Source of the DNA: Fusobacteriaceae bacterium | Lineage (GTDB): Bacteria; Fusobacteriota; Fusobacteriia; Fusobacteriales; Fusobacteriaceae | Length of the DNA: 12,813 nt | Reading direction: 5' to 3' | NCBI GenBank assembly: GCA_900764925.1 | Contig: CAAFPW010000028.1 | Span: 1-12,813 of the forward strand | Part shown: positions 6,317 through 12,813 of the stretch, in pieces | Numbering within the stretch: position 1 is the first letter of the stretch | Layout: each line of letters begins with the position of its first letter | Position numbers and translations under genes: made by a program | Notes under the pieces: model-generated | Databases searched by the model: none | Told to the model about the DNA's origin: nothing | Seen by the model: the letters and a program-made list of their open reading frames with translations, nothing else

Positions 6317-8372
6317 AAAAGAGAAAAATCTCTGTTTTGATAACCGCGAACTATCTTGGTTAAAATTTAATGAGAGAGTTTTAGAAGAAGCTGAACTAGA
6401 GAGTGGAAATCCCATCTTGGAGAGAATAAAATTTCTGTCTATATTTACAAGTAATTTAGATGAGTTTTTTATGGTAAGAGTTGGAACTTTAACTGATTAC
6501 CAGAGATATTTTAAGGAGTATATTGATACTAGAACTAACTTAAATGTCCAAGAGCAACTAGATGAGATATACTTAAAAAGTGCCAAACTCTATAAAAAAA
6601 GAGACAGAATATATGGTGAAATCTTAGAGGAATTAAAAACTAAAGATATCAACATAATGAAGATAGATGAATTAGATGATGAGAAGAAGAGAAAGATATC
6701 AAAGTATTATAAGAAAAATATACTTCCTTTACTATCTCCACAAATAATAGATGTATGGCACCCATTTCCTTTTTTACAAAATAAAAAACTATATGTTGTA
6801 GTTGAATTAGAAACTAAAAAAGAAAAGAAGTTAGTGGGAATAATTCCTGTCCCTGTGAAGATGAATAGATTATTAAAAGTTGAGGGACTAAGGAATAGTT
6901 TCCTACTGTTAGAAGATATAATTAAACACTATTGTGAAGATATATTCTCTATGTACAAGGTTTTAGATTCCACAGTTATGTCTATAACTAGAAATGCCGA
7001 TATAGATACAGATTACGACATAGGTTTTGATGAGAGTATGGACTATAAGCAGTTTATGAAGAAACTTATAAAAAATCGTTCAAAATTAGCTCCTGTACGT
7101 ATAGAGTTTCAAAAAGAGATGAGTAAGTTCTTTACAAGATATTTCTTGAAAAGTTTGAATCTAAGTTTTGCACAACTCTTTATCTCTGAAACACCTTTAG
7201 ATTTAAGCTTTAGTTTCACCCTTGAAAATATAGTTGATCTGCCACATAAGCAACAACTTGTATTTCCAGAATTTAAACCTAAGGAAAACTTAGAATTGAA
7301 TAAAAATAATAACTTGGCAAATCTGATTTTTGAAAGGGATCTGCTTTTATTCTACCCATTTGAGAGTATGAAACCATTTCTTAATCTTTTGAAACAAGCT
7401 TCAGAAGATGAGAGAGTTCAGAGTATAAAAATCACTCTGTATAGAATATCTAAAGATTCAAAATTAGCTAATTATCTCATAGCTGCAGCTGAGAATGGAA
7501 AAGATGTAACTATATTGATGGAGTTAAGAGCTAGATTTGATGAGGAAAATAATATAGAGTGGGCTCAAAAATTCCAAGAGGCTGGATGTAGAGTTATCTA
7601 TGGAGCTGATAAATATAAGGTACACTCTAAAATTTGTCAGATAACTTATAGAGAAAATGATGAATTTAGATATATAACTCAGGTTGGAACAGGAAATTAC
7701 AATGAAAAGACGACTAAGATATATACAGACTTTTCAATTATAACTTCTGATAAGACAATTGGTGTAGATGCTGATAAATTTTTTAAGAATATGGCAATAA
7801 GCAATTTAGAGGGGAAATATGAGAAGCTATGGATTGCTCCTGTTGGATTTAAGCAGAATGTATTGAAGTGTATAGATGAGGAGATAGAGAAGGCAAAAAG
7901 AGGAGAAGAGGGAGTTATAACTATAAAATGTAACTCATTTACTGATAAAGAGGTTATGAAAGCTCTGATTACAGCTTCTAAAAATAATGTAAAAGTAAAC
8001 CTAATTGTAAGAGGGATATGTTGCTTGATCCCTGGTATAGAAGGATTGACAGAGAATATAAGAGTTGTAAGTATTGTAGGAAGATTTTTGGAACACTCAA
8101 GAATCTACTCCTTTGGAAAGGGAGGGGAGAGAAAATTGTATATCTCATCTGGAGATATGATGACAAGAAATACTGAAAATAGAGTTGAAATCTGTTGTCC
8201 AATAGAAGATGAGATGATAAGAGAGAAGATAAATATCATAATAGATATTATTTTGAGAGATAATGTAAAAAGTAGAGAACTCACTTGTGATGGAATATAT
8301 AGATATAAAAAAGATGGAGAGTATGAGATAAATTCACAAGAGGTATTTATGAGAGAGAGCGTTACATTTTAA
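6309..8372 (+). CDS. ppk1: Polyphosphate kinase 1 (PPK1)
   Basis: A 687-residue PPK1, almost the length of E. coli PPK (688), which reversibly transfers the ATP gamma-phosphate onto polyphosphate. Domains run as N (about 5-112, with RELSWLKFNERVL at 13-25), head (about 115-325) and two phospholipase-D-like C domains (about 326-505 and 506-687). The autophosphorylated histidine is H439 (KVHSKICQI), equal to E. coli H435. H596 (FLEHSR) equals E. coli H592. The ATP/Mg-site regions ITLYRISKDS and RARFDEENNIEW are intact. At the site of E. coli H454 there is Q458 in TQVGTGNYNEKT, with the offset of four constant across all three sites. It overlaps ppx by eight bases; AAGGTGA (6293-6299) is the likely ribosome-binding site. 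A strong terminator follows. Confidence 0.96.
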   Translation: MDKKEKNLCFDNRELSWLKFNERVLEEAELESGNPILERIKFLSIFTSNLDEFFMVRVGTLTDYQRYFKEYIDTRTNLNVQEQLDEIYLKSAKLYKKRDRIYGEILEELKTKDINIMKIDELDDEKKRKISKYYKKNILPLLSPQIIDVWHPFPFLQNKKLYVVVELETKKEKKLVGIIPVPVKMNRLLKVEGLRNSFLLLEDIIKHYCEDIFSMYKVLDSTVMSITRNADIDTDYDIGFDESMDYKQFMKKLIKNRSKLAPVRIEFQKEMSKFFTRYFLKSLNLSFAQLFISETPLDLSFSFTLENIVDLPHKQQLVFPEFKPKENLELNKNNNLANLIFERDLLLFYPFESMKPFLNLLKQASEDERVQSIKITLYRISKDSKLANYLIAAAENGKDVTILMELRARFDEENNIEWAQKFQEAGCRVIYGADKYKVHSKICQITYRENDEFRYITQVGTGNYNEKTTKIYTDFSIITSDKTIGVDADKFFKNMAISNLEGKYEKLWIAPVGFKQNVLKCIDEEIEKAKRGEEGVITIKCNSFTDKEVMKALITASKNNVKVNLIVRGICCLIPGIEGLTENIRVVSIVGRFLEHSRIYSFGKGGERKLYISSGDMMTRNTENRVEICCPIEDEMIREKINIIIDIILRDNVKSRELTCDGIYRYKKDGEYEINSQEVFMRESVTF

Positions 8373-8396
8373 AAAAATTAGAAGAGAGCATGTAAG

Positions 8397-8439
8397 ATTC
8401 AAGAATGATTGAGACAAATGGTCATTCTTGAATTTTTTT
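8397..8439 (+). terminator. Intrinsic terminator of the ppx-ppk operon
   Basis: A perfect 12-base inverted repeat (ATTCAAGAATGA at 8397-8408, TCATTCTTGAAT at 8422-8433) with a 13-base loop runs straight into a T7 tract (8433-8439). There is no A-run on the other side, so it acts on the plus strand. It lies 25 bases after the ppk stop and separates ppx-ppk from the next promoter. Confidence 0.9.
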
Positions 8440-8459
8440 CATATGGTGATCACAAGATT

Positions 8460-8535
8460 TTAACATTGAAATTACAAACATTTTACATTTTTTTTACTAA
8501 AAATAAATATTCAGTTAACATAGGCTTGATAAAAT
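8460..8535 (+). promoter_or_regulatory. Pho-box-like hexamer array and -10 element for the transport/hydrolase operon
   Basis: Six hexamers start every 11 bases: TTAACA (8460), ATTACA (8471), TTTACA (8482), TTTACT (8493), TAAATA (8504) and TTAACA (8515). Nine bases after the last is a -10-like TAAAAT (8530-8535). The last two slots and the nine-base gap repeat the ppx layout, where they read TAAAGA and TTAACA. The -35 position (8507-8512) is poor, implying an activator. The array directly follows the ppk terminator and precedes the PHP phosphatase gene. The grid is observed; PhoB/PhoP as the binder is inferred from the known 11-base periodicity of Pho boxes. Confidence 0.75.
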
Positions 8536-8560
8536 TATTTTGTAATAAGAAATGAGTATT

Positions 8561-8565
8561 GGAGG
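8561..8565 (+). promoter_or_regulatory. Ribosome-binding site that fixes the PHP phosphatase start
   Basis: GGAGG here lies eleven bases before the ATG at 8577. An in-frame TTG at 8559 overlaps it and would have no site of its own. Confidence 0.75.
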
Positions 8566-8576
8566 AAAAAATAAAG

Positions 8577-9392
8577 ATGTATAAATCAGATTCACATGTA
8601 CATAGTGAATTTTCTGGAGATTCTAAAGAGAGTTTAGAGAGGATTATAAGTAAAGCCAAAGAGTTAGGAATGAATGAGATAACTATAACTGATCATTTGG
8701 ATATAGACTTTCCTATGGAACCAAATATTTTCACATTGGATTTAAAAAAATATATAGAGAGATTGAAGGAACTGAAAGTTCAAGAGAAGGATATAGTTGT
8801 AAAGATTGGAATAGAGATAGGTTTACAACCACATCTAAGTGAAGCTTACAAAGAGGTGTTTGAAAATGAGGATATAGATTTTATAATAGGTTCTTCACAT
8901 GCTGTTTCCAAAACAGATGTCTCAAGTAAAGATTTCTTTATAGGGAAAGAGAAAAATCAAGCACACAGAGAGTATTTTTTAGAGGTTTTAAAAAATATAG
9001 ACCTATTTCCAAATATCTCGGTATATGGACATTTGGATTTTGTCAATAGATATGGAAATGGAGTGTATGACAATTACAAAGAGTTAGATTATCAGTTACA
9101 TGGAGAACTGATAGATGAAATTTTAAAGAAGCTGATAGAGAAGGGAATTGGACTGGAGATTAATACTTCAGGATTGAGATATGGGCTTAAAAATTTCCAT
9201 CCCCACGTAAATATACTAAAGAGATACAGGGAGTTGGGTGGAGAGATAATAACCTTAGGTTCAGACTCACACAGAGCTGAAGATTTGATGAAAGATTTTG
9301 ATACAGCTAAAAAGATTCTAAAGGATTTAGGATTTGAATATTATTGTACTTTTAGTAAGAGAAAAATTGAATATAGAGATTTAGAATATTAA
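8577..9392 (+). CDS. PHP-domain phosphatase, histidinol-phosphatase (HisK) family
   Basis: A 271-residue metal-dependent phosphoesterase of the PHP family. The metal ligands of the (beta/alpha)7 barrel are all visible: H7 and H9 in SDSHVHS, D39-H40 in ITDHLD, E80, H108 in GSSH, H152 in YGHLD, and D230/H232 in GSDSH. Length and motif order match HisK-type L-histidinol-phosphate phosphatase (HisK/HisJ, typically 260-280 residues). No histidine-biosynthesis gene is nearby. It is the first gene after a Pho-box-like promoter and lies ten bases before a transporter lipoprotein gene, so a role in releasing phosphate from an imported compound is more likely. That is inference; a histidinol phosphatase placed here cannot be excluded. 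No signal peptide, so cytoplasmic. The ATG was chosen from GGAGG at 8561-8565. Confidence 0.85.
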   Translation: MYKSDSHVHSEFSGDSKESLERIISKAKELGMNEITITDHLDIDFPMEPNIFTLDLKKYIERLKELKVQEKDIVVKIGIEIGLQPHLSEAYKEVFENEDIDFIIGSSHAVSKTDVSSKDFFIGKEKNQAHREYFLEVLKNIDLFPNISVYGHLDFVNRYGNGVYDNYKELDYQLHGELIDEILKKLIEKGIGLEINTSGLRYGLKNFHPHVNILKRYRELGGEIITLGSDSHRAEDLMKDFDTAKKILKDLGFEYYCTFSKRKIEYRDLEY

Positions 9393-9402
9393 GGAGGAAA
9401 AG

Positions 9403-10491
9403 ATGAACGTTAAAAAGATAATGATGGGAGTATTTGCCATAGGAGTGTTAGCTGGATGTGGTGGTGAAAAGAAGGAAGAGGTAAAAGTAGCCACAGAAAC
9501 GCCTATGACATTGGAGCAGATAATAGAAGCAGCTAAGCAAGAGGGAGAGGTAAATAGTGTTGGAATGCCAGATGCTTGGGCTAACTGGAAAGGAACTTGG
9601 GCAGATTTAAAAGAGAAATATGGACTTAATCATGTGGATACAGATATGTCAAGTGCTGAAGAGATTGCTAAATTTAAAGCTGAGGGAGAAAATGCTACAG
9701 CTGATATAGGAGATATTGGATATGAGTTTGGAACAATAGCAAGAACTCAAAATGTAACTCTACCATATAAACCAACAACTTGGGAAGATATTCCAGAGTG
9801 GGCAAAAGATCCAGAGGGTCATTGGGTTTTAGGATATACAGGAACAATAGCTTTCATAGTAAATAAAGATTTAGTTCAAAAGATTCCAACTTCTTGGAAA
9901 GAGTTAGCAGAGAGTGACGCTAAAGTTACAATTGGACCAGTTGGAATAGCTTCTCAAGCTACAAACTCAGTTTTAGCTGCTGCTTTTGCTCTTGGTGGAG
10001 ATGAAGGAAACATTCAACCAGCTATAGATTTCTTTGGAAAGATAGCTGAAGAGGGAAGATTACTATCAAATGAACCATCTATCGCAGCTCTTGAGAAAGG
10101 AGAGGTAGAGGTTGGATTAGTATGGGATTTCAACGGATTAAATTACAGAGATCAAATAGATAAGTCAAGATTTGAGGTATTAATTCCTTCAGATGGATCT
10201 TTGACAAGTGGATATGCTACAATTATTAACAAATATGCAAAACATCCAAATGCAGCTAAATTAACTAGAGAGTTTATCTTAAGTGATGAGGGACAGATAA
10301 ATTTAGCTATCGGATATGCTAAACCAATCAGAACAAATGTTGAATTACCAGCAGATGTAAAAGCTAAACTATTACCTAATGAGCAATATGAGAATGCAAG
10401 ACCAGTTGGGGATTTTGACAAGTGGAAAAAGACTTCAGAAAATATAGCTCAAGTATGGCAAGAAGAAGTAGTATTTAAAATGAATAAATAG
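9403..10491 (+). CDS. ABC transporter solute-binding lipoprotein (AfuA/PhnS-like)
   Basis: A 362-residue extracytoplasmic solute-binding protein. The lysine-containing leader and hydrophobic stretch (4-17) end in the lipobox LAGC (16-19), so C19 should be lipidated and anchor it on the outer face of the inner membrane. A charged linker (21-36) leads into the two-lobed domain. The C-terminal pattern GYATIINKYAKHPNAA followed by FILSDEGQ is typical of the FbpA/AfuA/PhnS type of binding protein. That group takes ferric iron, sugar phosphates (AfuA of Actinobacillus) or 2-aminoethylphosphonate (PhnS). I do not see the paired tyrosines of iron binders; phosphorus-metabolism neighbours and a Pho-like promoter favour a phosphorylated or phosphonate ligand. 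GGAGG at 9393-9397 is ideal. The two permeases lie downstream; the exact ligand is unknown. Confidence 0.88.
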   Translation: MNVKKIMMGVFAIGVLAGCGGEKKEEVKVATETPMTLEQIIEAAKQEGEVNSVGMPDAWANWKGTWADLKEKYGLNHVDTDMSSAEEIAKFKAEGENATADIGDIGYEFGTIARTQNVTLPYKPTTWEDIPEWAKDPEGHWVLGYTGTIAFIVNKDLVQKIPTSWKELAESDAKVTIGPVGIASQATNSVLAAAFALGGDEGNIQPAIDFFGKIAEEGRLLSNEPSIAALEKGEVEVGLVWDFNGLNYRDQIDKSRFEVLIPSDGSLTSGYATIINKYAKHPNAAKLTREFILSDEGQINLAIGYAKPIRTNVELPADVKAKLLPNEQYENARPVGDFDKWKKTSENIAQVWQEEVVFKMNK

Positions 10492-10493
10492 TC

Positions 10494-10499
10494 AGGTGA
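10494..10499 (+). promoter_or_regulatory. Possible ribosome-binding site favouring a TTG start for the hydrolase
   Basis: AGGTGA lies five bases before a TTG at 10505, which would start the protein as MRKLIFVLLDG. The GTG at 10496 lies inside this motif and has no other site upstream, so it would need coupling to the preceding stop four bases away. Both remain possible. Confidence 0.4.
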
Positions 10500-11269
10500 A
10501 GAGATTGAGAAAACTAATATTTGTACTTTTAGATGGATTAAATAATAAACAGAGTAATTTGATGGGATATATGAATGCTCTTGTAAAATCAGGGAAAGCT
10601 ATTAAGGGAAGGGTATTGTCAGAGATGCCCTCTCTTTCTAGACCACTATATGAAACACTTTTAACTGGAAAGACTCCAGTTGAACATGGGATTGTAAATA
10701 ACTCTATATCGAGATTATCCAAAGAGGAGAGTATATTCTCACTTTGCAGAAAATCTGGATTAAAGACAGGGGCAGCTGCTTATTATTGGGTGAGTGAACT
10801 TTACAATAGAGCTCCTTTTAATAAGGTAGAGGACACATATACAGAGGATATGGATAAAAATATTCAACATGGAATCTTCTACACTTTAGATCACTATCCA
10901 GATGAGAATGTATTCTTAGATGGAGAGTATATAAGAAGAAAGAACAATCCAGATTTTTTGATGATTCACTCTATGAATGTAGATGATGAGGGGCATAAAA
11001 ATGGATCAGAGAGTTCTCAATATAGAAACTCTATAAGAAGTGTAGATGGAATACTTTCTAACTTTGTTCCTAGATGGATTGAAGAGGGGTACACTGTGAT
11101 TGTGACTTCAGATCATGGAATGAGTTATGATGGAAACCACAGTGGTGACGCTGAGGAGGAAGCAGAGGTTCCATTGTGGTTGATAAATAGTGCAGAGGAG
11201 ATAGAGATAACAGATTCTATTCCACAGATAAAAGTTATGGAAATGATGAGAAAAATTTTAAATATATAG
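10496..11269 (+). CDS. Alkaline-phosphatase-superfamily hydrolase (nucleotide pyrophosphatase/phosphodiesterase-like), cytoplasmic
   Basis: A compact 257-residue member of the alkaline phosphatase superfamily, nearest in pattern to the nucleotide pyrophosphatase/phosphodiesterase (NPP) and phosphonoacetate hydrolase group. All two-metal ligands are visible: D13 (LLDGLN), nucleophile S48 (PSLSRP), D163 and H167 (DDEGHKNG), D206-H207 (TSDHGM) and H215 (GNHSGD). The nucleophile is serine, and the NPP-type Asn shortly after it is not kept (SRPLYE), so the substrate may differ from classical nucleotide diesters. Unlike most of the family it has no signal peptide: residues 7-12 are the first core strand, so it should act in the cytoplasm. 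It sits between binding-protein and permease genes, suggesting cleavage of the imported solute. The start is GTG 10496 or TTG 10505. Confidence 0.85.
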   Translation: MKRLRKLIFVLLDGLNNKQSNLMGYMNALVKSGKAIKGRVLSEMPSLSRPLYETLLTGKTPVEHGIVNNSISRLSKEESIFSLCRKSGLKTGAAAYYWVSELYNRAPFNKVEDTYTEDMDKNIQHGIFYTLDHYPDENVFLDGEYIRRKNNPDFLMIHSMNVDDEGHKNGSESSQYRNSIRSVDGILSNFVPRWIEEGYTVIVTSDHGMSYDGNHSGDAEEEAEVPLWLINSAEEIEITDSIPQIKVMEMMRKILNI

Positions 11270-11282
11270 ATTAGGAGAAAAA

Positions 11283-12122
11283 ATGAACCAACAAGAAAAA
11301 GAGAGATTAAAATATGGATTGCTTCTACTTCCTTTGGGAATTATAGCTCTTTTGGTTTTAATAGTACCAATAGCTTCAGTTGTAATGGGAAGTTTAAAAG
11401 AGGATGGAAGCTCTACATATTCACTATATAATTACATATATATTTTAGGAAGTAAGTTTTATAAACAGAGTTTTATGAATAGTATAAAAATCTCATTGAT
11501 ATCTTCTATTTTAGGAATAATGATATCTTTCCAACTAGCTTACTCAATAAGTAGATTAAATACCAAAATAAGAAGTGTAGTTCTTTTATATTCAAATATG
11601 ATGTCAAACTTTTCAGGGTTACCACTGGCTTTCGCCCTTATAGTAATCTTGGGAACAAATGGAGCTATAACTCTTATCTTACAAAAGATAGGTATCTCTG
11701 AATTCAATATCTATACCCAAGCTGGTTTGATATTGGCTTATACATATTTCCAAATTCCATTGGGAACACTTCTACTTTATCCAGCCCTAGATGCTTTAAA
11801 TGAGAATTGGAAAGAGGCTTGTAGTCTATTGGGAGGAACTAAAAAAGATTTCTGGTTGAGAATAGGGTTACCAATACTTAAATCTTCAATAATAGGAACA
11901 ACTATTATACTATTTACTAATGCTATTGGAGCTTATGCCACAGTATTTGGAATAATGACATCTAACTACAATGTTATTCCTATAAGAATAGGAGCTTTGA
12001 TATCTGGAGATGTCATATTGAAACCAAATATGGCTTCAGCTCTTGCAATAATGTTGATTATGATTATTTCCATAGTTTTCTTTATAAATGAGAAGTTTAT
12101 TCAGAAAAAGAGATATAGATAG
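11283..12122 (+). CDS. ABC transporter permease, first subunit (PhnU/AfuB/PotB-like)
   Basis: A 279-residue inner-membrane permease of the binding-protein-dependent type, with about six hydrophobic segments (roughly 12-35, 66-89, 98-124, 145-166, 198-224, 250-268). The cytoplasmic EAA loop, which contacts the ATPase, is visible as ENWKEACSLLGG (174-185) followed by IGLPIL (194-199). It pairs with the next gene as a heterodimeric channel for the solute bound by the upstream lipoprotein. AGGAG just before the ATG and a 13-base gap from the hydrolase gene support one operon. The family also includes spermidine/putrescine, iron and thiamine permeases, so the family alone does not give the substrate. 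Confidence 0.9.
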   Translation: MNQQEKERLKYGLLLLPLGIIALLVLIVPIASVVMGSLKEDGSSTYSLYNYIYILGSKFYKQSFMNSIKISLISSILGIMISFQLAYSISRLNTKIRSVVLLYSNMMSNFSGLPLAFALIVILGTNGAITLILQKIGISEFNIYTQAGLILAYTYFQIPLGTLLLYPALDALNENWKEACSLLGGTKKDFWLRIGLPILKSSIIGTTIILFTNAIGAYATVFGIMTSNYNVIPIRIGALISGDVILKPNMASALAIMLIMIISIVFFINEKFIQKKRYR

Positions 12123-12131
12123 GAGAGAAAA

Positions 12132-12813
12132 ATGACAAATAGGAAACACTATATTATAGCAGGGATAATTCTATTATTCCTATCTGTTCCTATCATAGGA
12201 ACAATACTATATTCATTTAGCTCAAGCTGGGGAGCTACTATCTTACCAGATGGATTGAGCTTAAAATGGTATGCTCAACTTTTTAGTGATACAAGATTTT
12301 TAATAGCTTTACAAAGAAGTTTATTGTTAGCTGTGGTTTCATTGGCGATAAGCTTAGTTGTAATAATTCCTTCAATAGTTATATCAGCTTATTACTTTCC
12401 AAAAGTTTTAAAGGTGATTGAGCTTTTATCCCTACTTCCTTTTATGGTTCCAGCTGTGGTTTTGGCAGTAGGACTTTTAAAGGTATATTCAGGGATCAAT
12501 ATAACAATATTTGGGATACCAATTATAATCATAGGAGCATATTTTTCAGTTGCCTTTCCTTTCATATATAGAGGGGTAAAAAATGGTTTGGACTCACTAC
12601 ATTTACAGAGCTTAGTAGAAACTGTAAATATATTGGGGGGAACAAATTTAGATGCCTTTAGATTTGTAATCTTACCTAATCTAAAAAAAGGTATAACAAG
12701 TTCTGGAATTCTTAGCTTGGCTATACTTTTGGGAGAATTTATGTTCGCTAACCTATTGATTGGAGGAAGATATGAAACTCTTCAAATATACTTAAACAGT
12801 ATGAAGGGAAAGA
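12132..12813 (+). CDS. ABC transporter permease, second subunit (PhnV/PotC-like), partial at window end
   Basis: An open frame starting at ATG 12132, with AGGAG at 12121-12125, runs off the window after 227 complete codons. The start reads MTNRKHYIIAG, followed by a membrane segment (about 7-28), a periplasmic stretch SSWGATILPDGLSLKWY (31-47) typical of second permeases of the PhnV/PotC type, and further segments at about 60-87, 94-118, 124-147 and 190-211. The EAA loop is ETVNILGG (163-170) with LPNL at 181-184. It begins nine bases after the first permease. The missing part should be a short C-terminal membrane segment. No ATPase gene is seen in the window; it is expected just downstream, but that is not shown here. 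Confidence 0.88.
   Translation, partial: MTNRKHYIIAGIILLFLSVPIIGTILYSFSSSWGATILPDGLSLKWYAQLFSDTRFLIALQRSLLLAVVSLAISLVVIIPSIVISAYYFPKVLKVIELLSLLPFMVPAVVLAVGLLKVYSGINITIFGIPIIIIGAYFSVAFPFIYRGVKNGLDSLHLQSLVETVNILGGTNLDAFRFVILPNLKKGITSSGILSLAILLGEFMFANLLIGGRYETLQIYLNSMKGK

Noticed and set aside
8372..8396. A start of the next operon immediately after ppk by readthrough
   Set aside because: The strong hairpin with T7 at 8397-8439 and the separate promoter array make independent transcription much more likely.
9403..10491. Ferric-iron binding protein (FbpA) as the specific identity of the lipoprotein
   Set aside because: The fold pattern is shared, but the adjacent tyrosines typical of FbpA iron ligands are not seen and the neighbours are phosphorus enzymes.

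Overview
The window looks like a chromosomal segment of a Fusobacterium-type bacterium. It is very A+T-rich, arginine is almost always AGA and isoleucine is often ATA, and Shine-Dalgarno sites are strong and purine-rich. Genes are packed into short operons, and the protein families match those of Fusobacteriota and neighbouring low-GC anaerobes. The species cannot be fixed from sequence alone. No insertion sequence, phage, CRISPR array, tRNA or rRNA is visible.

Layout. (1) 29-4039, plus strand: a close-packed housekeeping block. It holds two enzymes of cobamide lower-ligand (nucleotide loop) assembly, a CobC-type phosphatase and CobT. RadC follows, then RicT (YaaT, PSP1 domain) and a TrmN6-like tRNA methyltransferase, a pair also found together in Bacillus. 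(2) 4119-4547, plus strand: a small three-repeat ankyrin protein. It converges on a minus-strand GNAT acetyltransferase (4685-5185), with a hairpin between them that could serve both strands. (3) 5186-5347: a divergent control region. It has a perfect-consensus sigma-70 promoter for the acetyltransferase and, on the other strand, an array of 11-bp-spaced TTTACA/TTAACA hexamers upstream of ppx. (4) 5348-8372: ppx-ppk, exopolyphosphatase overlapping polyphosphate kinase, ending at a strong intrinsic terminator. (5) 8460-8535: a second hexamer array on the same 11-bp grid, with the same distance to its -10 box. (6) 8577 to the window end: an operon of a PHP-family phosphatase, a lipoprotein solute-binding protein, a cytoplasmic alkaline-phosphatase-superfamily hydrolase and two ABC permeases. 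The second permease is cut by the window edge.

How it fits together. The two hexamer arrays have the layout expected of Pho boxes (PhoB/PhoP operators), and both sit in front of genes for phosphorus metabolism. The most interesting reading is that ppx-ppk and the downstream operon belong to one phosphate-starvation regulon. In that reading the operon imports an intact phosphorus compound (a phosphate ester, diester or phosphonate) through an AfuA/PhnS-like ABC system, then strips the phosphate inside the cell with two unrelated hydrolases, neither of which has a signal peptide. Family assignments are firm; the Pho control is a strong inference from spacing; the substrate is unknown. Two enzyme-level oddities deserve attention: the polyphosphate kinase has glutamine where E. 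coli PPK has its second essential histidine, and CobT has changed residues around its base-binding pocket.
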